Under the pieces are notes generated by a model, which saw only the letters and a list, made by a program, of their open reading frames with translations, searched no databases and was not told the origin of the DNA. A DNA stretch of 64,000 nucleotides from DAIOEK01 sp963828285 (lineage in GTDB: Bacteria; Chloroflexota; Anaerolineae; Anaerolineales; Anaerolineaceae), in assembly GCA_963828285.1 (NCBI GenBank), contig CAWHEB010000002.1, forward strand, positions 1,364,001 to 1,428,000, read 5' to 3'. This document shows positions 33,794 through 42,197 of the stretch, piece by piece; position 1 is the stretch's first letter, and every line of letters begins with the position of its first letter. The position numbers were made by a program, and so were the translations under genes.

Positions 33794-34279
33794 TTACTTC
33801 TTATTTAGTGAGGTAACATAGCTGGATGGGATTGGCCACTTCTGGTCATCTTTGATGATCAATGGAACGAACGAAGTATGCGTCCGCCTTACACCAGGAA
33901 TTCGGCTGAGTACATCGGTAACAAATGTATATAATTCGGTGTTGTCTTTGGAAAATATCTGAACGGATATATCTCTTTCCCCGGTCGCGCAGGCAACATA
34001 ACTGACATACTCAAATTCTGAAATTTTTCTGGCTACTTCCAAAACAAGTCCTGGCTCAACTTCGATGAAAACATCAGCAAAAACACTAAATCCTAAAGCC
34101 CGCGCGCTTACATTTCCTTTTACTGAAATGATTCCTTTTTTGATTAATCGATCAATGCGATATCGGACGGCTCGCTCCGTAATATTGCCGATCCTCCGGG
34201 CAATCTCAACGCAACTCATCCGACCGTCTTCGATGAGCAAATCCGAAATCTTTTTGTCTATTTCGTCGATTTTCGACAT
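33794..34279 (-). CDS. Lrp/AsnC-family transcriptional regulator
   Basis: A 161-residue regulator. The N-terminal helix-turn-helix (residues 4-60) reads IDKKISDLLIEDGRMSCVEIARRIG and ERAVRYRIDRLIKKGII. The C-terminal RAM/AsnC ligand-binding domain (70-150) carries YVSYVACATGERDISVQIF. Such proteins sense amino acids and control their uptake and breakdown. It stands directly upstream of the permease, pointing to local control of the cluster by the amino acid substrate. A promoter is at 34313-34340. Confidence 0.92.
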   Translation of the reverse strand: MSKIDEIDKKISDLLIEDGRMSCVEIARRIGNITERAVRYRIDRLIKKGIISVKGNVSARALGFSVFADVFIEVEPGLVLEVARKISEFEYVSYVACATGERDISVQIFSKDNTELYTFVTDVLSRIPGVRRTHTSFVPLIIKDDQKWPIPSSYVTSLNKK

Positions 34280-34312
34280 ATAACCTTGTTTTTTATGCTG
34301 AAAGATACAATT

Positions 34313-34340
34313 ATTATATCAATGCATGTACAAATTACAA
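34313..34340 (-). promoter_or_regulatory. Promoter of the Lrp-type regulator
   Basis: On the minus strand TTGTAA (34335-34340), a 16-base spacer and TATAAT (34313-34318), about 35 bases before the start codon. Confidence 0.65.
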
Positions 34341-34348
34341 GGGCAAAA

Positions 34349-34381
34349 CAAAAACTCGCCAGCTAATTGCTGGCGAGTTTA
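34349..34381 (-). terminator. Intrinsic terminator after the esterase gene
   Basis: AAACTCGCCAGC and GCTGGCGAGTTT form a 12-bp stem with a 5-base loop, ending in an A/T run. It serves the esterase gene and insulates it from the regulator promoter. Confidence 0.85.
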
Positions 34382-34399
34382 GATCAGCGAACGATGATC

Positions 34400-35446
34400 T
34401 TATTTCTTTTCTTCCACTGGTTTAGGATGTGCCATGAAGAAACTCCACATATGCTCAGTTCCATCTACGGTCACAACGCCATTTTTCTTCTTGGATGTTT
34501 CTATTCCTGTTGGCCAGGTATGGTCACCGGTGACCATGCTGATGGCTTCTACGCTAACCCCGCCTGAACAATCGTTATAAATATGGAACAGGATGTGTTC
34601 ATTCTTCGTCAAACGGACTTTAGGTTTGGGTGTGCAGCCATTCACTTTGGTCCAATACGATTCCGCCTCGCTAAAGCTCAAGAATCCCGCTGGGGCTTTC
34701 TTGGATGCACCGCTAACACCAAATGGAACCACTGCATCTTTCATCCCATTGATGAAGAATACCGAGATTGGAGTTTCTGGTTTTTGGATCTTTTCGGCAT
34801 CTGCGCCTTTTTCAGCGCGGTAGCCAATGGAACCGGCCACAACACCCACGGCTGCCACCTGATCAGACAGTGCGCTTGCAGCTTTGTAAGCCATGATTCC
34901 ACCGCCGGAGTATCCGGTTAGATAGATCTTGGCAGGATCGATGTTGAAGGTTTTTTGTATCTCATTCATCAAAGTTTGGATGAACAGAACATCATCCGGT
35001 CCGCCTTTGTTTTTTCCGAACCCATGGTTCCACTTTGCCCCTTCACCAAATGGATCGGGATAAACAACCACAAAGCCTGCGGCATCGGAGTATTTTTGAT
35101 ACTTGGCCATGTTTTCAAATTTCTTGGTTGATAATCCATCCCCGGTTAATGCGACCAATAAGCCCACAGCTTTTTCGCCATCATAATTGGCTGGTACGTG
35201 GAGTGTATAACCGCGGGTCTGGGCAGCTTCAACTTTCTCTCCGTCCACTGTTATGGTTAGGACATAATCCCCTGGGGGAGTGGGAGTTGATTTTGGCTTG
35301 AACAGGTCGCTAAAAAGACTTTTACTGACCTTGGGTTTACTCTTCTCAAGACTCGATGTGGATGAAGGCACTGCCCGTGTACATCCCGAGATCGCCAGTG
35401 CAGTCAAGATCAATCCGATAATGAATTTTTTAAGTTTTTCTAACAT
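34400..35446 (-). CDS. Secreted esterase lipoprotein (PHB depolymerase/feruloyl esterase-like)
   Basis: A 348-residue lipoprotein starting at MLEKLKKF (the ATG 57 bases upstream would put 19 odd residues ahead of the signal). Lipobox LAISGC, then a Ser/Lys-rich linker, then an alpha/beta hydrolase of the LpqC/PHB-depolymerase type: YTLHVPANY, LTGYSGGGIMAYKAA with the GxSxG nucleophile, FFINGMKDAVVPFGVSG (acid) and GDHTWPTG (His). A long insertion ASKKAPAGFLSFSEAESYWTKVNGC precedes the acid/His region, as in polyhydroxybutyrate depolymerases. Likely hydrolyses polymeric or aryl esters outside the cell. Confidence 0.85.
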   Translation of the reverse strand: MLEKLKKFIIGLILTALAISGCTRAVPSSTSSLEKSKPKVSKSLFSDLFKPKSTPTPPGDYVLTITVDGEKVEAAQTRGYTLHVPANYDGEKAVGLLVALTGDGLSTKKFENMAKYQKYSDAAGFVVVYPDPFGEGAKWNHGFGKNKGGPDDVLFIQTLMNEIQKTFNIDPAKIYLTGYSGGGIMAYKAASALSDQVAAVGVVAGSIGYRAEKGADAEKIQKPETPISVFFINGMKDAVVPFGVSGASKKAPAGFLSFSEAESYWTKVNGCTPKPKVRLTKNEHILFHIYNDCSGGVSVEAISMVTGDHTWPTGIETSKKKNGVVTVDGTEHMWSFFMAHPKPVEEKK

Positions 35447-35552
35447 AGTATGCTCTCCCAATCTGGGCAATATACCCAATAATTTCTGCTCAAATCTATG
35501 CAAGTTGCTTGCCAGACGGAAGAACAGTAGACGATAAATTGATATATATATG

Positions 35553-35588
35553 AAAAAGAGCTGATGATGTCGTCATCAGCTCTTTTTT
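35553..35588. terminator. Intrinsic terminator after the PilZ gene
   Basis: AAAAAGAGCTGATGA and TCATCAGCTCTTTTTT form a long stem around a short loop. It lies between the PilZ gene stop and the esterase start, both on the minus strand. Confidence 0.88.
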
Positions 35589-35606
35589 GTAGAAGCAATG
35601 GGGTGT

Positions 35607-36338
35607 TTAGAAGAAAAGGTCTTTGGTTGATCGGGGTTCCTGGACAAGGACCCAGTTGTTTTCCATTTCAGAGAGGATATTGATTTTACGGTTATGGATG
35701 TATTGCTTCAGCATTAGCTCCTGGCGAATCGATAAGTTTGTCTCAATTCCCACTTTTGATAGGATCTGACTGATAAAGTGGAAATTGGCAATCTTGCCGG
35801 CTAGTTTGAGAACCTGTTTCTCATTAGGTAATCTGAAAGCAATATGGATTGGGCTCCCGACTTTTGCTTTGATCGGATGTTCTTCATATTTGTAAACTAA
35901 AACCCCGATTCCATTGATCGACAGATTATCCAGATGACCTGCGCAGACCGTCGGACCGCAACTTATATCCACTTGGATGGGTTGCGAAGGTTGTACCCGG
36001 TCTGATTTCCTGTCCAGCCATCGATTTGAAGAAGTCACCAGGTCTGATATGATGATCCAACCACGCTGTGGATTAATTTCATCAATTCTGGCAATTATTT
36101 TTTGGGGTATTGATGGGCTGTGAATAAAGATCCGGTCGTGTAACCCGGCACAGATTCGTTGGTTCGGTGATTGTAAAACTGCATAATCTTCTCCGGTATG
36201 CAGTAATCGAATCTCTTGCGAAAGCATTAATCCTTTATATGGAACTGCGATCGTGAGAGGTTCTCCATGATACGATAATGACTGAATTAACCCAATGGCA
36301 CTGTTTAATCCAGTACTTCCTTGTAAAACCGTATGCAT
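35607..36338 (-). CDS. PilZ-domain c-di-GMP-binding protein
   Basis: A 243-residue cytosolic protein. The N-terminal ~100 residues are beta-rich, like the YcgR N domain. The PilZ domain follows with the RxxxR loop in LDRKSDRVQP and the (D/N)xSxxG motif in LDNLSINGIGV, the residues that hold cyclic di-GMP. AGGAGG before the ATG. It stands alone, with no motility or cellulose genes next to it, so the output is unknown. Confidence 0.85.
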   Translation of the reverse strand: MHTVLQGSTGLNSAIGLIQSLSYHGEPLTIAVPYKGLMLSQEIRLLHTGEDYAVLQSPNQRICAGLHDRIFIHSPSIPQKIIARIDEINPQRGWIIISDLVTSSNRWLDRKSDRVQPSQPIQVDISCGPTVCAGHLDNLSINGIGVLVYKYEEHPIKAKVGSPIHIAFRLPNEKQVLKLAGKIANFHFISQILSKVGIETNLSIRQELMLKQYIHNRKINILSEMENNWVLVQEPRSTKDLFF

Positions 36339-36602
36339 AAGCTTCCTCCTTTCCGATCGAATCGGTAGATATTAAGCCGTCTGACATCAGGCGTTCTATT
36401 CGTGTTGAAGACTTCGGGGTGAAATTTCGATGCAATGGGCTTCCATGTACAACACATCTGGTTGCCTAGATCGCCTTTGGGACTCATACTATAGTACAAC
36501 GAACCATTAGATACAATAAAAAATTGATTAATATCAGATTAGAGTAATGCGAATATGTCTCATTATTTGAGAATCATAGGGGACTTGGAAGGATTTCAAA
36601 AT

Positions 36603-37085
36603 ATGAACGAAAGACTTCTCCCGCAATCCAAGATCATTCCGGATGAAGTACGCCATGCGGTAAGTATCAATTCGTCTGCGCGCGAGATCTTTCATTACAT
36701 CAGCACCACAGAGGGATGGAACGGATGGTTCACCTCTGATATGTCATTGGATCTCCAGCCAGGTGGAAGAATCATATTTCACTGGAAAAATTGGGGCGCG
36801 GATAAACTATCCGCCGGTGACTATGGAACGATCCTTGAATGCATTCCCGACAAGTTGATCGAGTTCACCTGGCACCCCGACCAACCAGAATACACCACCA
36901 AAGTCGCCATCTCATTGGTTGGTGAAAGTTTGCCTTGTATTGTGCGGGTTTTGGAGACGGGTTTTGCAGATACCCCCGAAGGGTTGCGGGCAATGATCCA
37001 ATCCGCCGCGGGTTGGGGAGAAGCATTAACGCTGCTCAAGATGTATATCGAGCATGGAGTCAGTTTGGTCGTCCGGGAAAACTAA
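36603..37085 (+). CDS. SRPBCC/AHSA1-family protein
   Basis: A 160-residue START-like protein of the activator-of-Hsp90/SRPBCC type: VRHAVSINSSAREIFHYISTTEGWNGWF, then LQPGGRIIFHWKNWG, LIEFTWHPDQPEYTT and a long C-terminal helix (GLRAMIQSAAGWGEALTLLKMYIEHG). It forms a hydrophobic ligand cavity; bacterial members have no common function. I chose MNERLL (AAGGA nine bases before) instead of the ATG 48 bases upstream. Its end overlaps the convergent DUF4380 gene by 4 bp. Confidence 0.8.
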   Translation: MNERLLPQSKIIPDEVRHAVSINSSAREIFHYISTTEGWNGWFTSDMSLDLQPGGRIIFHWKNWGADKLSAGDYGTILECIPDKLIEFTWHPDQPEYTTKVAISLVGESLPCIVRVLETGFADTPEGLRAMIQSAAGWGEALTLLKMYIEHGVSLVVREN

Positions 37086-37951
37086 TCGTTCGCTAAACCA
37101 GCGTCAAAACTCGCTGCGCTTCCTGTATATGGGCGGATTTCCCATTCCTCTTCCAGGTTGACCCAGCGTCCTGGCTCAAGGGTGATCAATCCACTCAGGC
37201 TTTCCAATTCCAGGAATTTACCATTCGTATAGATTTCGGTGTTGCAGCCGTAATCAGGGTATTCCGCGTTGCGGTCAAACGGTGATCGTTTAATAAAAGC
37301 CATTCCATCCAGCAGATACGCTATCCATCCTTGCGGATTTCGGCCGCCAAATTTCATGGGTCCATCCACTCCCTTGTCGTTGACAAGGATTTTGTCATCC
37401 TCAACGGAAAGGTGAGGATCATTAATTTGTGTATACGGCCAGAGTGTAACGGAACGGTCAGGTAATAACATGGAGCCAGGTTTTTCTGCCATTCGGAGCG
37501 GGAAGATGGCAGTACCGCCTGGTTTCAATTGAGTGATTCCCCAGGCTGCCATTATTACCGTATTTGTTGAGTCATTTCGAATGGAATGCATCAGATGAAC
37601 TATTGGTTTGTTCGAATCAAGCGAAAGGTGAATTTGTTTGTGGTGAAAAACAGGAGGTAATCCTGGCATGATCAGGTCGACGCCTGACCCGGAATGTTTG
37701 ACCTGCAAACCTTTGTCATCCAGAATATAAGTAAATTCGACTGATTCCGGAGATGCCCACAATCGATGCCCGCCCAGCATCATATACTTGCCACTGGGTG
37801 TATCGATCCCTACATCAGGGATTTCTGCGAATAGGTTGGTTTGGGTGGGTTTGTAAACTAATCGAACGATGCGCGGACCACCATGGATTAAATATTCAAG
37901 GTAGATGGTGTCATTTTCCAATTTTTCTGTTGCGTGACCGAAAAATCCCAT
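37082..37951 (-). CDS. DUF4380-like protein (aldose epimerase-type beta-sandwich)
   Basis: A 289-residue protein resembling the galactose-mutarotase-like beta-sandwich of DUF4380 proteins: YLIHGGPRIVRLVY, GGHRLWASPES, MHSIRNDSTNTVIMAAWGITQLKPGG and DYGCNTEIYTNGKFLELESLS. GHRLWxxPE is the feature I rely on. The start MGFFGH fits GGGAGG better than the ATG 12 bases earlier. Substrate unknown; related proteins bind carbohydrates. Confidence 0.75.
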   Translation of the reverse strand: MGFFGHATEKLENDTIYLEYLIHGGPRIVRLVYKPTQTNLFAEIPDVGIDTPSGKYMMLGGHRLWASPESVEFTYILDDKGLQVKHSGSGVDLIMPGLPPVFHHKQIHLSLDSNKPIVHLMHSIRNDSTNTVIMAAWGITQLKPGGTAIFPLRMAEKPGSMLLPDRSVTLWPYTQINDPHLSVEDDKILVNDKGVDGPMKFGGRNPQGWIAYLLDGMAFIKRSPFDRNAEYPDYGCNTEIYTNGKFLELESLSGLITLEPGRWVNLEEEWEIRPYTGSAASFDAGLAND

Positions 37952-38051
37952 GGTCCCTCCCATGTTTCCGTAATAATATTATTCTATCTCAATAACAGAT
38001 TTTGGTCGGTTGTTATCCATTGATAATAATTAAGAATTTATTCATAATAAA

Positions 38052-38080
38052 TTGACAATCAAGAATATTTGTGCTACGAT
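38052..38080 (+). promoter_or_regulatory. Promoter of yceD and probably rpoD
   Basis: TTGACA (38052-38057), a 17-base spacer and TACGAT (38075-38080). Transcription would begin near 38087, which rules out the upstream start at 38069 for the next gene. Confidence 0.75.
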
Positions 38081-38125
38081 GTTTTGCGTAATAGAAATTA
38101 TCCCAGTTTTATCAAGCAGTGTAGA

Positions 38126-38608
38126 GTGAAATCAAACCGTCATCCCTTGCGGCTCAATGTTGGATTCATCGTCAGCCAGTCAATTGGATCTAACCGCGAC
38201 TTCGGATTTGAATTCCCATCCATTTATATTCAACCTGATCTGGATCTGACCTCCTTTATAGGAAATTGTCTGATCACCCGAACCCCCCAGGGATTACTTG
38301 CGCAAGGGAATTTCAGCGCAGATCTGAATGCGGATTGTGTACGCTGTTTGGAACCCACCATTGTTCACTTACAAACTTCGTTTGACGAGTTGTATGCGTT
38401 CAGTGAAAGGACTGTGACTGATTCTGGTCTGATTCTTCCGGAAGATTCACAGATCGATCTGGAACCTCTGGTTCATGAATACCTTACTCTGGAAATTCCC
38501 ATCCAATCACTTTGTAAACCTGATTGTCTGGGTCTCTGTCCGGAGTGTGGAGAGAATTGGAATAACAAAACTTGTGAGCACCAGTCCCATCCGGCGGCAA
38601 GCCTGTAA
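38126..38608 (+). CDS. DUF177/YceD family protein
   Basis: A 160-residue protein of the YceD family, tied in other bacteria to 23S rRNA maturation and normally encoded just before rpmF (ribosomal protein L32). The diagnostic core is ADLNADCVRCLEPTIVHLQTSFDELY, and the C terminus has CKPDCLGLCPECGENWN with a four-Cys zinc-like site. I choose the GTG start at 38126 because the promoter at 38052-38080 lies upstream of it. No rpmF follows here; the next gene is the sigma factor. Confidence 0.85.
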   Translation: MKSNRHPLRLNVGFIVSQSIGSNRDFGFEFPSIYIQPDLDLTSFIGNCLITRTPQGLLAQGNFSADLNADCVRCLEPTIVHLQTSFDELYAFSERTVTDSGLILPEDSQIDLEPLVHEYLTLEIPIQSLCKPDCLGLCPECGENWNNKTCEHQSHPAASL

Positions 38609-38701
38609 GTTCAATTATTGACGCCTGATGACTTCCACGCAAAACGAGGCGGGTGAAATGGCTGGAAGATCAGAAAAAATTGGATTGTGAGGAGGGTGCA
38701 A

Positions 38702-39877
38702 GTGACATATCCAGGCCGGCATCGGCAAAATTCGGAAGTACTTGGCATGCTGCTTGAAAAAGCAGATGTCCAGGGATATCTCACCACGGAAGATCTCATG
38801 GAATTCTATCCGGATGGCGAGGATGATACTGAACACCTGAGCACATTAATGGTAGCCCTCAGGCGGCATGGCGTTGATATTCTGGACCATGAAACTGACT
38901 TTGGTCTGCGCGATGAGGAACCGTTACCTCCCAGTGATTTTGACCCCGCATTGGATATGGAACGGATCTCGACAGATGACACTGTCGGGTTATACCTGAA
39001 AGAAATGTCCCGGGTACCCTTATTAAAAATTGAAGAAGAGATGGACCTGGCTCGCAGGATCGAAAGCGGGCGATCAGCTAAGAAAAACATGATCATCCTT
39101 GGCGGGAATATGGTTTTTGCGGACCAGAAAAACCTCGAGCAGGTCGATCAGGACGGACAAACCGCCCGGGAACACCTGATCAAAGCAAATACCCGACTGG
39201 TGGTTAGTATTGCCAAGAAATATATTGGCCGGGGAGTACCTTTTCTCGATCTGATCCAGGAAGGGAACCTCGGATTGATGAAAGCCGTTGAAAAGTATGA
39301 TTACCATAAAGGTTTTCGTTTTTCAACTTACGCCACCTGGTGGATCCGCCAGACCATCACCCGTTCGATCGCAGATCAGGGTCGAACCATTCGCGTTCCG
39401 GTACACATGATCGACCGTATTCGGCAGTTGTATAAATTAACCCACGAGATGGAACAGAAATTGGGTCGCGTACCAACAGTGGATGAACTTGCTGATGAAT
39501 TGGGTCTTTCGTTACGCAAAGTTCAGTGGATGCTTCGTGTATCCTGGTTGCCACTTTCCCTGGAAAGCCCTGTAGGTGATGAAGAAGACTCTGAATTGGG
39601 AATGTTCGTGGAAGACGATATCACCCCCACCCCCATCCAGACGGCGTACCGCAATATGCTCCACGAAAAAGTGGATGAAGTGCTCAATACCTTATCTCCA
39701 CGCGAAGCCCGCATCCTGCGTCTCCGCTTTGGGCTGGATAATGGTAGAACCTACACCTTGGAAGAGGTCGGGCAAAAGTTTGGTCTCACCCGTGAACGTA
39801 TCCGGCAGATCGAAGGTAAAGCCCTCCGCCGGTTGCGCCATCCGCGCCGTTCCCGCCAGCTAAAAGAATACTTATAA
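38702..39877 (+). CDS. rpoD: RNA polymerase sigma-70 factor (RpoD/SigA type)
   Basis: A 391-residue group 1-like sigma factor. Region 1.1 is short (LLEKADVQGYLTTEDLMEFYP), 1.2 is TVGLYLKEMSRVPLL, and region 2 holds NLGLMKAVEKYDYHKGFRFSTYATWWIRQ, which melts and reads the -10 box. Region 3 follows, and region 4 (from LSPREARILRLRFGLDNGR) ends with the helix LTRERIRQIEGKALRRLRHP for the -35 box. It binds core polymerase. GGAGGG sits before the GTG start at 38702. Most promoters in this window match its expected TTGACA/TATAAT preference. Confidence 0.93.
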   Translation: MTYPGRHRQNSEVLGMLLEKADVQGYLTTEDLMEFYPDGEDDTEHLSTLMVALRRHGVDILDHETDFGLRDEEPLPPSDFDPALDMERISTDDTVGLYLKEMSRVPLLKIEEEMDLARRIESGRSAKKNMIILGGNMVFADQKNLEQVDQDGQTAREHLIKANTRLVVSIAKKYIGRGVPFLDLIQEGNLGLMKAVEKYDYHKGFRFSTYATWWIRQTITRSIADQGRTIRVPVHMIDRIRQLYKLTHEMEQKLGRVPTVDELADELGLSLRKVQWMLRVSWLPLSLESPVGDEEDSELGMFVEDDITPTPIQTAYRNMLHEKVDEVLNTLSPREARILRLRFGLDNGRTYTLEEVGQKFGLTRERIRQIEGKALRRLRHPRRSRQLKEYL

Positions 39878-39884
39878 TCAAAAC

Positions 39885-39917
39885 AAAAAGCTGACCATCA
39901 AAAGGTCAGCTTTTTTT
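39885..39917 (+). terminator. Intrinsic terminator of rpoD
   Basis: AAAGCTGACC and GGTCAGCTTT form a 10-bp stem around ATCAAAA, followed by seven T, 10 bp after the sigma-factor stop. Confidence 0.92.
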
Positions 39918-39934
39918 CTCCTCACAGAGCATAA

Positions 39935-40330
39935 GCCTCCTTTCAATGGGAGTGGCTCAGCCAATCAGATCTTTGCCTCCCTTACAAGGGAGGTGGCTCG
40001 GTGTTCTTCCGAGCCGGTGGGTTTGGTTTTCGAACCACCCATCATCCGCTCTTTGGAAAAAAGACAAACTGCCATTTTTCAAGCAATCTGGCTCGATAAA
40101 CAGGTCTTTGCCTCACATAGCAAGGAAGGTGGCTTGATAATTTGGTCTTTGCCTCCCTTAGCAAGGGAGGTGGCTCGGTGTTCTTCCGAGCCGGTGGGTT
40201 TGGTTTTCGAACCACCCATCATCCGCCTATGAAAAAAACCAAACTGACATTTTCATGCATTACGGCGTGATAAATAGATTTCTGCCTCCCTTATCAAGGG
40301 AGGTGGCTCGGTGTTCTTCCGAGCCGGTGG
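39935..40330. repeat. Array of GCCTCCCTT hairpin repeats
   Basis: Three good copies start at 39975, 40151 and 40283 and two decayed copies at 39935 and 40110. Each begins GCCTCCCTTA-x-AAGGGAGGTGGC, a small palindrome, then GGCTCGG-TGTTCTT-CCGAGCC, a stem-loop. Copies at 39975 and 40151 continue for a further 45 bases to CACCCATCATCCGC. The spacers also share sequence (AAACTG(C/A)CATTTTTCA). The array fills the 540-bp gap between rpoD and holB and contains no gene. It resembles dispersed intergenic palindromes rather than CRISPR, since spacers are similar and units irregular. Confidence 0.85.
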
Positions 40331-40419
40331 GATCGAATAACGAAGTAACATGCTTTCATGATATATAAAGTGGAAGACTTTCACTTTCAAGCGAATAATT
40401 TATTGGATGTTGGCAATTT

Positions 40420-41457
40420 TCACTCCATCTCGCCCAGGAACACTTCCAACACCATCCGCGGATTGTTATAAGCTTCGATTCGCCGCAAAGCAACATCACA
40501 GGCGCTGATCCATTTTTCAGCATTCGTAGGCGTCATCTTGCTTGCCAGATTACCGACCTCTTCAGAAAAATCGATATTCACCAAATTTGCATTTGCCCCG
40601 GCACTGGTCATTAAAATGTCACGAAAAAAACTTTGCCACACCTGAAGAGCTGTTCGCGCATTCTGTCTTTTTGCGTTTGTATCGAGACGTACAGGGAGAA
40701 GTTCTTCCACCAGGCGAAATCTTCCCCTCAAACTGCTGTTCATCGCAGCCATCAGGTCCCCGATCAACTCCTTACGCTGCTCAATAAAAGCCTGATCGTT
40801 CAGTAAACTGATAGCATAACCATATCTTCCGACAGACAGATGATCGAGAAAGTCAGCTTGCGACTCAGTTAATTGATAATTATCGACCAAACCCTTTGCC
40901 ACCATACCTGTGGACAATGGACGAAGTCGGATCAATTCACACCTTGATGCGATCGTCGGTAACAGGCTTTCGGGTGTATCTGCAGTGATCAAAATTCTGG
41001 CACGGTCTGGCGCTTCTTCAAGTGTTTTTAACAAAGCGTTCTGTGCATGAAAATTTGCCCGTTCAAAATTAAGCAACAAACCAACTTTATATTTGGCATC
41101 ATACGGAGCCAGCATAAGGAATCCCTGCAATTCGTGGATCAGATCGATCGGGATCTCGCTTTTTCCATCAGGGACCTGGATAATTTTTACATCAGGATGC
41201 TGCTGATTGCCAATTTGTCGGCAATGTCGGCAGGTATCCAATAAGCAGGGAATGCCCGGTGAAGGCTGCTGTGGACAATTCATCGCCTGAATGAAACGCG
41301 TTGCCAGGGTCCGGCGCCCTGATCCTTGAGGTCCGCTGAAAAGGTAGGCGTGCCGGGCATTATCGGTGACCAAATGCTGTTGCAGCATATGTACTGCCCA
41401 GTCATGGCCCAGGATTTTCCAATGAGAGTTGGGAATTCTGCTTTCTGTCGTTTCCAT
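40420..41457 (-). CDS. holB: DNA polymerase III delta prime subunit
   Basis: A 345-residue clamp-loader subunit of the AAA+ family. The P-loop is altered (GPQGSGRRT, Arg for Lys), as in subunits that do not hydrolyse ATP. The zinc knuckle CLLDTCRHCRQI (C-x4-C-x2-C) and the SRC arginine finger in TIASRCELIRL are present. The C-terminal helical collar domain covers about 215-345. It loads the sliding clamp with the gamma/tau subunits. Confidence 0.92.
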   Translation of the reverse strand: METTESRIPNSHWKILGHDWAVHMLQQHLVTDNARHAYLFSGPQGSGRRTLATRFIQAMNCPQQPSPGIPCLLDTCRHCRQIGNQQHPDVKIIQVPDGKSEIPIDLIHELQGFLMLAPYDAKYKVGLLLNFERANFHAQNALLKTLEEAPDRARILITADTPESLLPTIASRCELIRLRPLSTGMVAKGLVDNYQLTESQADFLDHLSVGRYGYAISLLNDQAFIEQRKELIGDLMAAMNSSLRGRFRLVEELLPVRLDTNAKRQNARTALQVWQSFFRDILMTSAGANANLVNIDFSEEVGNLASKMTPTNAEKWISACDVALRRIEAYNNPRMVLEVFLGEME

Positions 41458-41522
41458 ATACTCTAATTCTAACGCATCCCCTCGATTACCCGGGTGTACA
41501 TCCGTATTACCACCGGCACAAA

Positions 41523-41578
41523 AATTATCAACCTGTCACAAGTGACAGGTTGATAATTAAATCTGTAAGCTATATAAT
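41523..41578 (+). promoter_or_regulatory. Perfect 17-bp palindrome overlapping a near-consensus promoter
   Basis: A 17-base arm AATTATCAACCTGTCAC (41523-41539) and its exact inverse (41542-41558) are separated by only two bases. The right arm overlaps a -35 TTGATA (41550-41555), which has an exact 17-base spacer to TATAAT (41573-41578). Read on the minus strand, the palindrome is followed by TTTTT and could instead be a terminator for the rsgA unit. Both readings are possible; the promoter match favours an operator on the plus strand. Confidence 0.6.
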
Positions 41579-41899
41579 GGTACAGAACAATTGTTCTACT
41601 TAGATTTTACAAACCGGGGTTTTGCCCGGCACTTTATCAGACGAATAGCTATTAATATATTTTTCGAAAAAGAACGTATTCTCATTTGAAACAAATAACA
41701 AATGATTGCTATTTTTCTGGCTCGTGCATTTTGTCATTCTCGTGCATGATGCAAAGATCGGATAAGAGTTGGTTGTGATTTGGTTTCACGATCTTCTGAT
41801 TAAAAAATTACGCCAATTCTGCTTGAACGCATAAATTCGGATCCTTCATGCTCGGGTGATTGCGTAAATGGATCGGTCGGATCGGGTTTAGTATTATTT
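41579..41899 (+). other. Gene-free region, possible small RNA
   Basis: Downstream of the promoter at 41550-41578 no open frame is found on the plus strand; the first gene beyond is on the other strand. The predicted start of the transcript has a GAACAATTGTTC palindrome (41585-41596) and a CCGGG-TTTT-GCCCGG hairpin (about 41614-41629). No known RNA family is recognised. Confidence 0.35.
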
Positions 41900-42196
41900 T
41901 TACGAAATTGAAATTCTGAATGGGAATATCTTAGCCAGCATCACACCCTGTATCACCGCTGGGTCATCCTTCATTAGTGCTTCTGCAGCAGCGTCATCCT
42001 CTGCATAAAAGATCACGATCCCAAAGGAGTCTTCACTGGTCGTCAATGTACGTCCAGCCATCCAGACGACTCCCTTGTCATGCAGATCCGAAAGATATTC
42101 AAAATGCGCACTGATGATCTCATCTTCTCTTGCAGTCGGACCAACGCTGAGCATTTCCGGTCTGGTCGGTTGTATCTGGTAAAGGTAGGTGTTCAT
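41900..42196 (-). CDS. YCII-family protein
   Basis: A 98-residue protein of the YciI-like dimeric alpha-beta barrel: YLYQIQPTRPEML, SAHFEYLSDLHDKGVVWMAGR with the conserved His, and AEALMKDDPAVIQGVM with the Asp-Pro pair. Family members may act as simple lyases or dehalogenases. I start at MNTYLY, since the upstream ATG lies inside rsgA. The start overlaps the rsgA stop, so the two genes are translated together. Confidence 0.82.
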   Translation of the reverse strand: MNTYLYQIQPTRPEMLSVGPTAREDEIISAHFEYLSDLHDKGVVWMAGRTLTTSEDSFGIVIFYAEDDAAAEALMKDDPAVIQGVMLAKIFPFRISIS

Positions 42197-42197
42197 C

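Noticed and set aside
39935..40330. CRISPR array
   Set aside because: Units are of unequal length with internal hairpins and similar spacers; no cas genes are near.
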